From positions 1 to 64,000 of the forward strand of contig CAYQBG010000009.1 in NCBI GenBank assembly GCA_964415675.1: a stretch of 64,000 nucleotides of DNA, written 5' to 3'. Source of the stretch: UBA5336 sp964415675 (lineage in GTDB: Bacteria > Pseudomonadota > Alphaproteobacteria > Caulobacterales > Hyphomonadaceae). How positions within the stretch are numbered: position 1 is the stretch's first letter; each line of letters begins with the position of its first letter. A model generated the notes under the pieces. It made no database searches. It was given only the letters and a program-made list of their open reading frames with translations, and was not told the origin of the DNA. The position numbers and the translations under genes are program-made. Below are positions 1 to 8,130 of this stretch, one piece after another.

Positions 1-45
1 AAAAACTACATCACCAACGCCGGCTATGCTTCCGCTGAAACCTGA
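1..45 (+). CDS. C-terminal end of a gene entering from the left
   Basis: Frame 1 is open from the first base and ends in TGA at 43-45, giving 14 residues (KNYITNAGYASAET). A hairpin follows directly, and the next gene is convergent, so this fits the tail of a plus-strand gene. The fragment is too short to assign a function, and chance openness over 14 codons cannot be excluded. Confidence 0.4.
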   Translation, partial: KNYITNAGYASAET

Positions 46-52
46 AAGGCTC

Positions 53-85
53 TAGATGCGCCGCCGGGCGGGTCGCCCGCATCTA
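53..85. terminator. Hairpin between convergent genes
   Basis: TAGATGCG (53-60) pairs perfectly with CGCATCTA (78-85), with a GC-rich interior that can itself fold. The right arm contains the stop codon of the minus-strand lipoprotein gene. It lies between the stops of two convergent genes, so a bidirectional terminator is likely, though no clear T-run follows. Confidence 0.45.
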
Positions 86-628
86 TTCGACGCTCACATA
101 GAGATCGTTGAGGGCTGCGATGGCTCGGCGTTTCGATTGGACGGTCGCCTTGAGCTGCGCGACCTCCCGCGATGTCGCATCCTTGCGAGCCTTCAGTTCG
201 CCATAGGCCTGCCTGGCGCCATCGGCCTCTTTTTCCATCTCGGCCACGAGGCGTTCCTGTTCGGCATTGCCTGCCTGAAGGGCGCCCAGCTTGGCGTCAA
301 GCGCCGAGATCTGCAGCCTCTGTTGCGCGATCTGCTGCTCCAGAGCCTGCCCCTCGGACTGAAGCTGTTCGGTCTCGGTATTGAGCCGGTCAATCTCGTC
401 CTGCGTGACCCGTGTTTCTTCCCGTACGCCGGCAATCTGCGCCTCCAGCTGCTGCATGCGCTCTTCGAAGGCGCCGGAGGAATCGCAGCGCGCAGCGGCA
501 ATGACACCGAGATTGCGCGTCGGATCACATGCCTCAACTGTCGGCGGCGCCGTTGCACAAGCCGCGATCAGGAGGCCGGAGAGGAGCACGAGGCTCCTCC
601 CGTCAAGCAAAGCTTGTGCGCGCCGCAT
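83..628 (-). CDS. Coiled-coil lipoprotein, last gene of the Srf-protease cluster
   Basis: This 181-residue protein begins with a lipoprotein signal: a basic start, a hydrophobic stretch and the lipobox IAAC with Cys at about residue 24. Residues about 55-175 are almost entirely charged and Gln/Ala/Leu heptads, a long coiled coil without Pro or Gly breaks. The start codon overlaps the stop of the preceding gene as ATGA, so the two are translationally coupled and probably act together in the envelope. The preceding protein also ends in a coiled coil, which suggests pairing between them. No enzymatic motif is visible and I do not recognise a family. Confidence 0.75.
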   Translation of the reverse strand: MRRAQALLDGRSLVLLSGLLIAACATAPPTVEACDPTRNLGVIAAARCDSSGAFEERMQQLEAQIAGVREETRVTQDEIDRLNTETEQLQSEGQALEQQIAQQRLQISALDAKLGALQAGNAEQERLVAEMEKEADGARQAYGELKARKDATSREVAQLKATVQSKRRAIAALNDLYVSVE

Positions 629-1491
629 CAGACCCGCACCTCCTGAACCGTACCGGACAATGCGCGGAGATTGCGATCCAGAATGTCCCGCTCGGCTTCC
701 AGGCTGGCGATGATCTGGCGGGCCTCGGCCTGTGCGGCAGGGTCGGGCTGGCTGTTGGCAATGGCCGTGTCGAGCTCACTGATCTGCTGATCCAGACCCT
801 TGTGCGCGGCGGCGAGGGCCTCGGCATCCTCCTTGGCATAACCAAGCTCGCGCACGAGCCGGTCGCGTGTGACCTGGCCGCGCTCATACTGGCTGGTCAG
901 CGTCGCCAGGTTCTGGCGATGACTGGCGACAACCTGTTCGGCGGCCATGCGCGTGTCCCGCGCGTCCTGAAGATCGGCGCGGGCGGTCGTGAGTTTGTCG
1001 CGCAGGGCAAGTTCGCGGTCACGATAGACTTCCTGGCGTTGCCCGACACGGCTGCCGGCCACAGCCCCGACGGTCCCACCGATCAGCGTACCATAGATCG
1101 CCCCTTCGCTGCACGAGCCGTCAAGGAGATAATCGGCGACCAGGCACCCGGCAATCGCGCCGGCAAGACCGCCCCAGCCAGCGCCCTGCATCGTGTAGCT
1201 GTCGGAATATGTATGAAGCTGGCTCTGGTGCGGGCTGGGGTTCGGGCTGCGCTGGGCCGTGGACAGCTGGCTTTGCAACAGGGCCATTTCGATGGCGGCC
1301 GTCGCGGCATCCTTTTCCTGGCCATTGGAAGACGCGCCATCATCGCAGCCCGGCAGGCCGAGCATGCCACACGCCTGCCGCTGGCCTTCCTTTTTCAGCA
1401 TGTCCCCAAACCCCTGAGCGCTCGAGGTTTGCCCTGAAAACATCAAGGCGAGAGCCCCCGCGCACGTCCCCATCATCAGCCGAATAGCCAT
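628..1491 (-). CDS. Exported glycine-zipper protein with C-terminal coiled coil
   Basis: A TTG at 1503 is in frame, but ATG at 1491 gives a cleaner signal peptide ending near SSAQ, so 1491 is preferred (287 aa). The middle (about residues 97-150) is a Gly/Ala-rich glycine zipper with small-residue repeats such as GLAGAIAG and GTLIGGTVGAVAG. This pattern is common in outer-membrane-associated or membrane-inserting proteins. Residues about 150-275 form a coiled coil. Four Cys residues lie in the N-terminal half. It follows a 100-base gap after the FGE-fold lipoprotein gene and overlaps the coiled-coil lipoprotein gene by ATGA. It is likely a structural envelope component. No enzymatic role is visible. 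Confidence 0.7.
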   Translation of the reverse strand: MAIRLMMGTCAGALALMFSGQTSSAQGFGDMLKKEGQRQACGMLGLPGCDDGASSNGQEKDAATAAIEMALLQSQLSTAQRSPNPSPHQSQLHTYSDSYTMQGAGWGGLAGAIAGCLVADYLLDGSCSEGAIYGTLIGGTVGAVAGSRVGQRQEVYRDRELALRDKLTTARADLQDARDTRMAAEQVVASHRQNLATLTSQYERGQVTRDRLVRELGYAKEDAEALAAAHKGLDQQISELDTAIANSQPDPAAQAEARQIIASLEAERDILDRNLRALSGTVQEVRV

Positions 1492-1585
1492 ACCGTCACC
1501 CAATCTGCGTTCATGAGCAGCACACCTCGCACCGCCTGGGATTATGATTACCAGCGTCTTGACCGGCTGAAAACCTGTTCGCGTG

Positions 1586-1605
1586 CTGATGTCAGTTCAC
1601 ATCAG
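1586..1605. repeat. Perfect inverted repeat at end of FGE-fold gene
   Basis: CTGATGT (1586-1592) and ACATCAG (1599-1605) are perfect inverted repeats with a 6-base spacer, overlapping the stop codon of the FGE-fold lipoprotein gene. It could be a weak terminator or an operator for the downstream glycine-zipper pair. There is no T-run directly after it on the minus strand. Confidence 0.4.
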
Positions 1606-3266
1606 TCCACCACAGGGCATTGCGGGGCCGCGTTTCCACCGCGCGCCGTTTCCAGTCTCTCAAAATACGGGTCGAGATCCTCCGGCAGGTTCTCGGCATA
1701 GTCGCGCGCCTGGGTCGCGAACAGGCAGACCATATCCGACAGGCTCAGCATTGATGCGCTGACCTCGTGGCGTCCCTGATACTCCTCGGTCATGAACCTG
1801 GCCGCCTGCGCAAGAATCGCCGGGTCGAAATCGGCCGCGCGGGCAAGAGCCAGGACATAGATGTCGCGGCTGATCGCGCGGGTGGCTTCGGCACCGTTGA
1901 GGCTCGACTGATACGCGGCCGCATCCTCCTCGCTTGCGACATTGCCGCTTTCGATGACGATACGGTAACTGGCGACCATCCTCGAAGCGGCGCGATAATT
2001 CCTGATCAGCGCGGCGGATGAGGCGACGAGCGCCATGGCATTGTCGGACTCGAACCGGTTTCTCTCGATCATTTCAGCATCGATCGATGAGGCGATGCGC
2101 TCAAGGGACTCGCTGGCAATGGCGTCATCAAGCTGGCGGGCAAGGGCGCGCAGATCGGCGGCCGGGTCGGAGCCGTCGGCCATGCGGGCCGCGCGTGGCT
2201 GGCGAAGTTTCTCGAAGTCTTCCTCATAAAGCGCCTGGCGACTGGTGCTCGGAATCGCCGGAACGCCCAGGGCGATACGGAAGCCGACCATGGGCGGACG
2301 GTTCGGCGCGCCGGCCTCATGATCGAATTCGGGATATTCCCGCCGTGCCGACGAGCGCAGGTCCTCGACCGGTGTGTCACACGCACCTCCCTTGACCAGG
2401 ATTGAGCCGACCTGCCCCTGAAGGCGCCGGCCGGCCGAGAGCTGGAAGGGGTCCAGCACGATTTCCCGGACATTGCCGAGAATGTCGTGCAGGCCGGCGG
2501 GATTTGGCTGGAGATAGCCGACCGGCTGGAGACTGCCCGCGCAGGAATCATCGCCGCGATACCATTCATAGGCGTTTTCCATATCGTCCATCGGATAGAC
2601 AGGCGCGATCCTCTCCTCATCGCCGACATACCGCCCGCCGCGGGCCGCGAATTCCCATTCGGCCTCGCTGGGCAATCGAACGATGGCCGGCATGCCGTCC
2701 ACGCTGGGCAGGGCCGCCTTGGCGGAGGGATTGTTATAGAGCCAGGCTGTCAGGGCCACGGTGAAGCGTTGTGCATCATGCTTGCCGACCTCCGATTTCG
2801 GCAGTGTGCCAAGGTCGCTGGGCTCGGGGCACTCTTCGCCGAGAACGGCTTCAAACTGGTCCCGGGTGATCTCGTATTTGCCGATGAAATAGTGTCGGCT
2901 GGTGGGGTCGTCGCCATCACTGAAGGCGCCGACAATATTCACGCGCCGCGCGCCTTCGACGACAGCGCTCGCAGCGCCGCCTTCGCCGGCATTCTCACTG
3001 CCGATCAGCAGGCGTTCATGCTCCAGCCAGTTGTCGACAGTCCGGGTGTCGATGCGGCGAAAGGTGAATTGCGCGCCACATGGACCCGGAATGGTCAGGT
3101 CACCTTCCGCAGGCTGCGCATTAAAGAAACGCGCCTCCCAGGGGGCCGCTTCGCGCGAGGCCGACATGCCGGGGCCGGTGCCCGCTTCGCCAGGCCTGCC
3201 GGAACTGTCAGGTTCGCCCCCGCAGGCCGCGAGCAGGAGACAGGTTGCCAGGACACTATTGCGCAT
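1602..3266 (-). CDS. Lipoprotein with FGE-sulfatase (SUMF1/PvdO-like) fold domain
   Basis: ATG at 3266 is chosen because a GGAGG lies six bases upstream and the protein then begins with a lipoprotein signal and lipobox LLAAC (Cys15). An upstream in-frame start at 3350 would spoil the signal. The protein has 554 residues. Residues about 85-335 match the FGE-sulfatase family: RLPSEAEWEFAARGG, GNVREIV, VKGGAC and a closing GFRIAL. The rest is helical and unrecognised. In this family some members oxidise Cys to formylglycine, but many are structural or binding proteins, as with GldK and PvdO. No sulfatase is present here, so a structural or ligand-binding role at the envelope is more likely. It overlaps the ABC permease gene by 11 bases. 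Confidence 0.8.
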   Translation of the reverse strand: MRNSVLATCLLLAACGGEPDSSGRPGEAGTGPGMSASREAAPWEARFFNAQPAEGDLTIPGPCGAQFTFRRIDTRTVDNWLEHERLLIGSENAGEGGAASAVVEGARRVNIVGAFSDGDDPTSRHYFIGKYEITRDQFEAVLGEECPEPSDLGTLPKSEVGKHDAQRFTVALTAWLYNNPSAKAALPSVDGMPAIVRLPSEAEWEFAARGGRYVGDEERIAPVYPMDDMENAYEWYRGDDSCAGSLQPVGYLQPNPAGLHDILGNVREIVLDPFQLSAGRRLQGQVGSILVKGGACDTPVEDLRSSARREYPEFDHEAGAPNRPPMVGFRIALGVPAIPSTSRQALYEEDFEKLRQPRAARMADGSDPAADLRALARQLDDAIASESLERIASSIDAEMIERNRFESDNAMALVASSAALIRNYRAASRMVASYRIVIESGNVASEEDAAAYQSSLNGAEATRAISRDIYVLALARAADFDPAILAQAARFMTEEYQGRHEVSASMLSLSDMVCLFATQARDYAENLPEDLDPYFERLETARGGNAAPQCPVVD

Positions 3267-4431
3267 TCTGATCCTCCATGGGTGATACCGAAAGCGTGCT
3301 GAATGTGGCGCCGGCCGAAGCCACGACCGCGAGACAAAAGACGCCTGCACACGCGCCAGCGCATTCTGCCGCGCTCAGCCGGACAAGGGTTTCGAATGGT
3401 AATGGGTGGGCCGCGAATGCCGCGTTCAAGGCGCCAGCCAGACCGATATAGCCGGCCAGACCAGCTGCGATCCCGACCAGGCTGACAAATGCTGTCTTGA
3501 TGGCAATCACCTGTACGGCCTGCGAGACCGACAATCCGTCGACACGCAGGGTTGCAAGCGCCGGTCGCATGCGCCGGGCATCCGACAACAACATGCCGGC
3601 CAGCGCGACGAAACTGCCGCCTGCAAGCGCAAGAACCAATGCGAGGGTCACAAGGCCGGCCGTACGTGAAATGGACTCGGCAAGATCAGCGGCCGCAAAC
3701 TGTCCGGTCACGAAAATGCCCTGCCCCTGAAGGTCGCTCGCCAGCGGCCGGATATCCTCCAGGCTTGAGGCATACAGCCGGAACCTGGGGAACGTCATCG
3801 CATCCGGCGGAGTGTCCCCGCCCGCGTCGAACAGGTCCGAGCGGTAGCCCATCCGGCAGAGATAAAGCTCCACCAGGAAGGACTCATTGACCAGCGCGCC
3901 CCGCTCCAGCCAGTAGGACCTGGGCACGATGCCTGTGACCGTGAGCCCAATAGGGTGTTCGGATTCCACACCGCATTTGATGACGACATCCAGCGTGTCA
4001 CCCGCTGAGAGACTGAGGCTTTCGGACAGCGCCTGCGTGATCACCGCTTCGGATACTGAGGGCGGGGCAGTCTCACCCTTCAGCCAAGGATCGCCGGGAC
4101 CACTGGCAAGCAGGTTTATTTCGCCCCGGCCTGCGTCCAGTTCAACATAGTCGGCATTCTCGTATGGGTGCAGCGCGATGAAACCGACACGCGGATCCTC
4201 GCGCATCTCGGCGAACCATTCCACGGGCCGCGAAACGGACTGGCGGGCGCTGAGTTGCAGGTTCTCCGGAAAGCTGCGCAGATGGGCGCGCAGGTCCGAG
4301 ACTAGGCTTCTCTCAAGGGCGAGCAGGAGCAGCAAGGGCACCACCAGACCCGCAATGATAGCGACCTGCGCCACCGTTGACGCCTTGAAATGCAGGCTTT
4401 CGCGCAGCGCAACAAATAGCGGCGTCCTCAT
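3256..4431 (-). CDS. ABC transporter permease, FtsX/MacB type
   Basis: This 391-residue protein has one N-terminal membrane helix (about 24-42), a long periplasmic domain (about 45-260), and three C-terminal helices (about 262-290, 308-335 and 352-380). This is the FtsX/MacB/LolC topology. Such permeases pair with LolD/MacB-like ATPases and move lipoproteins or act mechanically on periplasmic partners rather than importing small solutes. The start overlaps the stop of the ATPase gene as ATGA. With lipoproteins encoded immediately downstream, a mechanotransmission or lipoprotein-handling role is plausible, but the substrate is unknown. Confidence 0.8.
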   Translation of the reverse strand: MRTPLFVALRESLHFKASTVAQVAIIAGLVVPLLLLLALERSLVSDLRAHLRSFPENLQLSARQSVSRPVEWFAEMREDPRVGFIALHPYENADYVELDAGRGEINLLASGPGDPWLKGETAPPSVSEAVITQALSESLSLSAGDTLDVVIKCGVESEHPIGLTVTGIVPRSYWLERGALVNESFLVELYLCRMGYRSDLFDAGGDTPPDAMTFPRFRLYASSLEDIRPLASDLQGQGIFVTGQFAAADLAESISRTAGLVTLALVLALAGGSFVALAGMLLSDARRMRPALATLRVDGLSVSQAVQVIAIKTAFVSLVGIAAGLAGYIGLAGALNAAFAAHPLPFETLVRLSAAECAGACAGVFCLAVVASAGATFSTLSVSPMEDQNAQ

Positions 4432-5171
4432 CAGATGGCCCGTCCAAGGTCGAGAATGGCGCGCTGGCCGCGCGGGTCTGCCTCAAGCCTGGTCGAAATC
4501 ACCGAAAAGCCGTGCCGGCGCGCCGCTTCCGGATCGTGCGTGCTGATAATGACGATCGAGCCATTGTCAGCCAGCGCAGACAGCTGGCCAAGCGCGCGGT
4601 CGCTCCATTCGCGGTCAAGCGCTGCCGTCGGCTCATCGGCAAGGATCAGGCCCGGGGTCATCGCGATGGCCGTTGCGAGGGCGAGGCGCTGGCGCTGGCC
4701 CTGGGAGAGGGCGGCTGGCTTGCGCCGCAACAAGGCCTGAAGGCCAAGCTCATGAGCAATCATTTCGATACGCCCGGCCTTGTTGCGGCAACCTGCCATG
4801 GACAGATGCAGCCGGATGCGTTCGCGCACCGTCAGGAAGTCGATCTCCCGACCGGCATGCTGGACCTGCGCGATATGTCTGCGACGCAATGCCGTGACGG
4901 CTTTCAATTGCCGCCCGCGCCATGGCGGTCGCAGGGCATGGATGCGCCTCCCCGCCTGAAACTGGAACTTCACAGCCCGTTCCGGCATGCGGACGAGGCC
5001 CAGAAGCGACAGCGCCGTGGTTTTCCCGCTGCCATTGTCTCCGGTCAGCGCGAGGCGGGCGCCCGGCGCGAGGTCGAATGCGGGCAATTCAAGTCGGAAC
5101 CGGCGGCCCTCGGCGTTTGACAGGGACACGGCCACATCCTGCCCGGACAGATGGACAGGCCTTTGCGTCAT
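4431..5171 (-). CDS. ABC transporter ATP-binding protein (LolD/MacB-like)
   Basis: The chosen ATG (5169-5171) overlaps the stop of the vWA gene as ATGA and gives 246 residues. An upstream in-frame start would add 23 residues unlike the family. All ATPase elements are visible: Walker A GDNGSGKTT (44-52), signature LSQGQ (about 155), Walker B LILADEP (about 175-181) and the switch histidine in STHD. The signature reads LSQGQ instead of LSGGQ, a tolerated variant. It is the cytoplasmic motor for the FtsX-type permease encoded immediately after it. Confidence 0.85.
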   Translation of the reverse strand: MTQRPVHLSGQDVAVSLSNAEGRRFRLELPAFDLAPGARLALTGDNGSGKTTALSLLGLVRMPERAVKFQFQAGRRIHALRPPWRGRQLKAVTALRRRHIAQVQHAGREIDFLTVRERIRLHLSMAGCRNKAGRIEMIAHELGLQALLRRKPAALSQGQRQRLALATAIAMTPGLILADEPTAALDREWSDRALGQLSALADNGSIVIISTHDPEAARRHGFSVISTRLEADPRGQRAILDLGRAI

Positions 5172-7123
5172 GGAATCCGGTCCCACGGGACCGGGTAGAC
5201 CCATTCGGACTCCGATGCCCCGTCCGACAGGGCGATCCACCGGTCCCGGTCACTGAGATAGTTACGATATTCGATGACCTTGCGCCGGATCTCCAGCATG
5301 TGGGCGCCCTGTTCGGATGGATTGATCCAGCTGCTCGCCTTGAGCTGCATGAAATTGCTCTTCAATGGAAGCTCGGCGAGAAAGGCCGGCAACATGTCGC
5401 TCATTTCGGAATCATCATTGAAGAGCGCGGCCGCATTCCCGCCGCTGGCTGTGCTGGCCCGGAGAATTTCAGGGTCTGTGGCGCCGCGCGCCAGGGCGTT
5501 CTGAAAGACCTCGAGGACTTTTTCCCTGTTGCTGGAAATATCGCTGCCGGCGGTGCGCAGGAGTTCGTCGAGGACGACGACAAGGTCATTGAGCTGGTCT
5601 CGAGTCAGCAACAGATAGGGCTGAAAGGCGAAAGCCTTGTTGGCCGCATTGGAACTGTCGAGTGACACATCGCTCACCCAACCGGACGCCACCGCCTCGG
5701 CTGGGATGGCCTCGCGCCGGCCCAGCCATTCGATACGGACCGCCTTTGTGCGATCCTCAATCTCGCACAGGACCTTGTCAACATCGCTCAGTTCCTGAAG
5801 ACGGCTGCAATCCGGCGCGCTTTCGAGCAGACCCGAAATCCCCTGCGTGAGCCGGTCAATGTCATTGCGGAAGGTATCAAACTGTCCGTCTGCGACCTCC
5901 ACAACCGTCGGATCGCCGTTAAGCCAACGCGAGATTTTCGTGTGCTGACGCATCGCCGCTCGCTTGCCAGCCGAGCCTGCTGGCGTGTCCAGATACATTG
6001 AGGCAATCGACACACGTTTCTCTTCGGCTTCGCCCGCGACCACCTCGATATCTATGCCTTCAGTGGACAGCGGATCGTCGCCGTCACGCATGCCGGCATC
6101 GGTCACAAGGATGATGACCCGCTTTTCGAACGCGTCCCAGCCATCCAACCGCAGTGCATGGAGAAGGCCCGCCACGGCGTCTTCCTCGAAGCCGGCACTC
6201 GAAACCGAGGCCTCTTTAAGCTCGGCGATAGCCCTGTCAAAGGCGCCCGCATCGAACTGTTCCTCAAGAGGGTGGACCGTGCGGGTGACATATTCGAGCT
6301 GGGGAACACCCTGCATATTGTCCCTGTAGGCGACGGCCGCAAAGCTGAGTTTGTCCGGTTCGCCAGAAGCCTGCAGCGATTTGTAGACATCGCTGACCAT
6401 CTCGCGTGTTCGCTCGATATAGGGGCCCATCGAGCTGGTCGTGTCGATCACAAAGACAACGCCGACCCGAAAATCATTCGTCTCATCGGCGTCAGGTGGC
6501 AGCGGCACTGACAGGGTTTCGAAGAAACGACTATTGCCAAGCCCCGGCACAAAACCGCTTTCGACGCTCCGGATCGGCATGAAGCTGAACGCGTCGAACA
6601 TGCTCGCCTGGTTTTCGGGCTGGATGCCGACAATGCCGGCCCCCGCCGGCGCGTCGCCGTCGCCCGCGCGTCTGACATATTCCAGATAGGTTCCCACCCG
6701 GTCGGAATCCTGCGCGACGGCCTTGATCGAATCCAACGTGTCGAAATACAGGGCACGTTCGCGATTCTGGCGGGTCTGCGGGCCAAGCACGAGCATATGC
6801 CGCAAGAGTGTCGATTGCGACTCGCGGACCCAGCCTTCGGGCGCTGTCGCTGCATTGGAGCCAACTTCGAGCCATGTCTCCCCGCCGGCGGACTGGCGGT
6901 CGAACACATAGAACACTGAGAAGGCATCGGGCTGGCTGGCATCTGATCCGCCCGGCGCATCGGCGAGGCTGGCGCCGGGATTGATGGCGACGCGCTCATA
7001 CAGCCCCTCGACATGGTCATGAATCCTGAGCGGCTCGGCCGATACCGGGCCTGCGGCGCTGAAACATGAGAATACGGTGATGATTGCAAGGGCTCGCCAG
7101 AATGTCCGGATGGGCTGTTGCAT
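5168..7123 (-). CDS. Exported von Willebrand factor A-domain protein
   Basis: ATG at 7123 is preferred over one at 7147 because GAGG lies upstream at good spacing and the protein then starts with a signal peptide ending near PVSA. It has 651 residues. An N-terminal SH3-like stretch (about 33-110) is followed by a vWA domain from about 218. Its MIDAS motif is intact (D227-T-T-S-S231), with a later ITDAG-like strand (VTDAGMRDGDD). The remaining third is helical. The layout resembles periplasmic vWA regions of PpkA-type proteins but without a kinase. Metal-dependent adhesion to a partner in the periplasm is the likely role. It follows the second proline-rich protein gene by 11 bases. Confidence 0.78.
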   Translation of the reverse strand: MQQPIRTFWRALAIITVFSCFSAAGPVSAEPLRIHDHVEGLYERVAINPGASLADAPGGSDASQPDAFSVFYVFDRQSAGGETWLEVGSNAATAPEGWVRESQSTLLRHMLVLGPQTRQNRERALYFDTLDSIKAVAQDSDRVGTYLEYVRRAGDGDAPAGAGIVGIQPENQASMFDAFSFMPIRSVESGFVPGLGNSRFFETLSVPLPPDADETNDFRVGVVFVIDTTSSMGPYIERTREMVSDVYKSLQASGEPDKLSFAAVAYRDNMQGVPQLEYVTRTVHPLEEQFDAGAFDRAIAELKEASVSSAGFEEDAVAGLLHALRLDGWDAFEKRVIILVTDAGMRDGDDPLSTEGIDIEVVAGEAEEKRVSIASMYLDTPAGSAGKRAAMRQHTKISRWLNGDPTVVEVADGQFDTFRNDIDRLTQGISGLLESAPDCSRLQELSDVDKVLCEIEDRTKAVRIEWLGRREAIPAEAVASGWVSDVSLDSSNAANKAFAFQPYLLLTRDQLNDLVVVLDELLRTAGSDISSNREKVLEVFQNALARGATDPEILRASTASGGNAAALFNDDSEMSDMLPAFLAELPLKSNFMQLKASSWINPSEQGAHMLEIRRKVIEYRNYLSDRDRWIALSDGASESEWVYPVPWDRIP

Positions 7124-7134
7124 GTCCAAAATCC

Positions 7135-8130
7135 TCAGTTTGTGCATTGGTTCAGGGCGCGTTCGACGTCTGCGAGAAGCCGCTGGGCGGTTGCGTCGTC
7201 CAGGCCTGCATTGCTGCGGCTCGATTCGACCCAGTGGCCCATTGCCCGGATCTTGTCCCCGCCGGTCTTTTCACCGACCTCGCAGGCATCGCCATAGAAG
7301 GACAGCGCAATCGCAGCATCTGCCCCCTGATCCCCGCCAAGACAACGCGAACCGTCCGCAACCGGATCATAGGCTTCGCCGAGCGCGATCAGGGCCGGAC
7401 CGTGGGACATTGTCTGCCCGGCTTCCAGCGCGAGCGTCAATGCCAGTCCGCAATCGCCGGACGCGGCCTTGCTGCGCGCTTCCCGCAAGACAGCGGCGCC
7501 GTCGCGAACATAGGGGCCCGTCCCCTCATCATCCGACTGAAGGAACCACCAGACAGCGACCGCGATGCCAATTGCGAACAGGAGCGCCAGGAGCAGAAAC
7601 GGCGCCTGCTTCACCCATTTCCGAGCATCCGTCCCGCCTTCCTCGATTGTCCCTTCATAAGGCTCTTCCGGCGGAAGAGGCGGAGGAGGAGGGGGCGGTG
7701 GCGGCGCCTTTGGCGGCGACGCAGGACGTGGCGGAGGCGGCGGCGGTGGTGGAGGGGGCGGTGCCGGTGCCTGTGCCCGTGCCGGCGCGACGGGAACATA
7801 TTCTTCGTCGAACATCCAGGGGCCCCGACCGGCCATCTGATAGTCGATCAGCGTCACCTCAATGACGTCATACTCCTCCATCAGATCACAGATCGCGGTG
7901 TCGAGATCGAGGATGAGATCGCCCCCATCGGCCGCAACACTGAGCGTCAGTGCTTCTTCTGGCTGGCTGGAATGCCAGCCCGATTGGTGCAGCCAGCGGT
8001 CGCGCGGATGATTGCGTTCGATCCGCACGCTGAACCTGTCGCTGCCGGCCGCGAGGCTGCCCGCACCTTCCAGCCGCAGCTTCGCGCCGCCGGACCCGTC
8101 AGGATGGATTTTCAGTGCCTGCACCGTCAT
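7135..8130 (-). CDS. Proline-rich single-pass membrane protein of the Srf cluster
   Basis: This 331-residue protein has a beta-rich cytoplasmic N-terminal domain (about 1-110), then two polyproline tracts (about 124-134 and 143-152). One membrane helix follows (about 175-197), then a helical C-terminal domain with Sel1/TPR-like composition and several Cys (about 205-331). Its start overlaps the srfC-like stop as ATGA. Its overall plan of cytoplasmic domain, polyproline, helix and periplasmic domain resembles the SrfA-like protein in the same operon. The two may be the membrane connectors for the cytoplasmic NTPases. I do not recognise a named family. It may correspond to the fourth gene of some srf operons. 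Confidence 0.7.
   Translation of the reverse strand: MTVQALKIHPDGSGGAKLRLEGAGSLAAGSDRFSVRIERNHPRDRWLHQSGWHSSQPEEALTLSVAADGGDLILDLDTAICDLMEEYDVIEVTLIDYQMAGRGPWMFDEEYVPVAPARAQAPAPPPPPPPPPPPRPASPPKAPPPPPPPPPLPPEEPYEGTIEEGGTDARKWVKQAPFLLLALLFAIGIAVAVWWFLQSDDEGTGPYVRDGAAVLREARSKAASGDCGLALTLALEAGQTMSHGPALIALGEAYDPVADGSRCLGGDQGADAAIALSFYGDACEVGEKTGGDKIRAMGHWVESSRSNAGLDDATAQRLLADVERALNQCTN

Noticed and set aside
7700..7790. G-rich GGCGGAGGAGG-type repeats as an RNA or G-quadruplex element
   Set aside because: On the coding strand they simply encode polyproline tracts in a well-supported protein; the same holds for 14320-14400.
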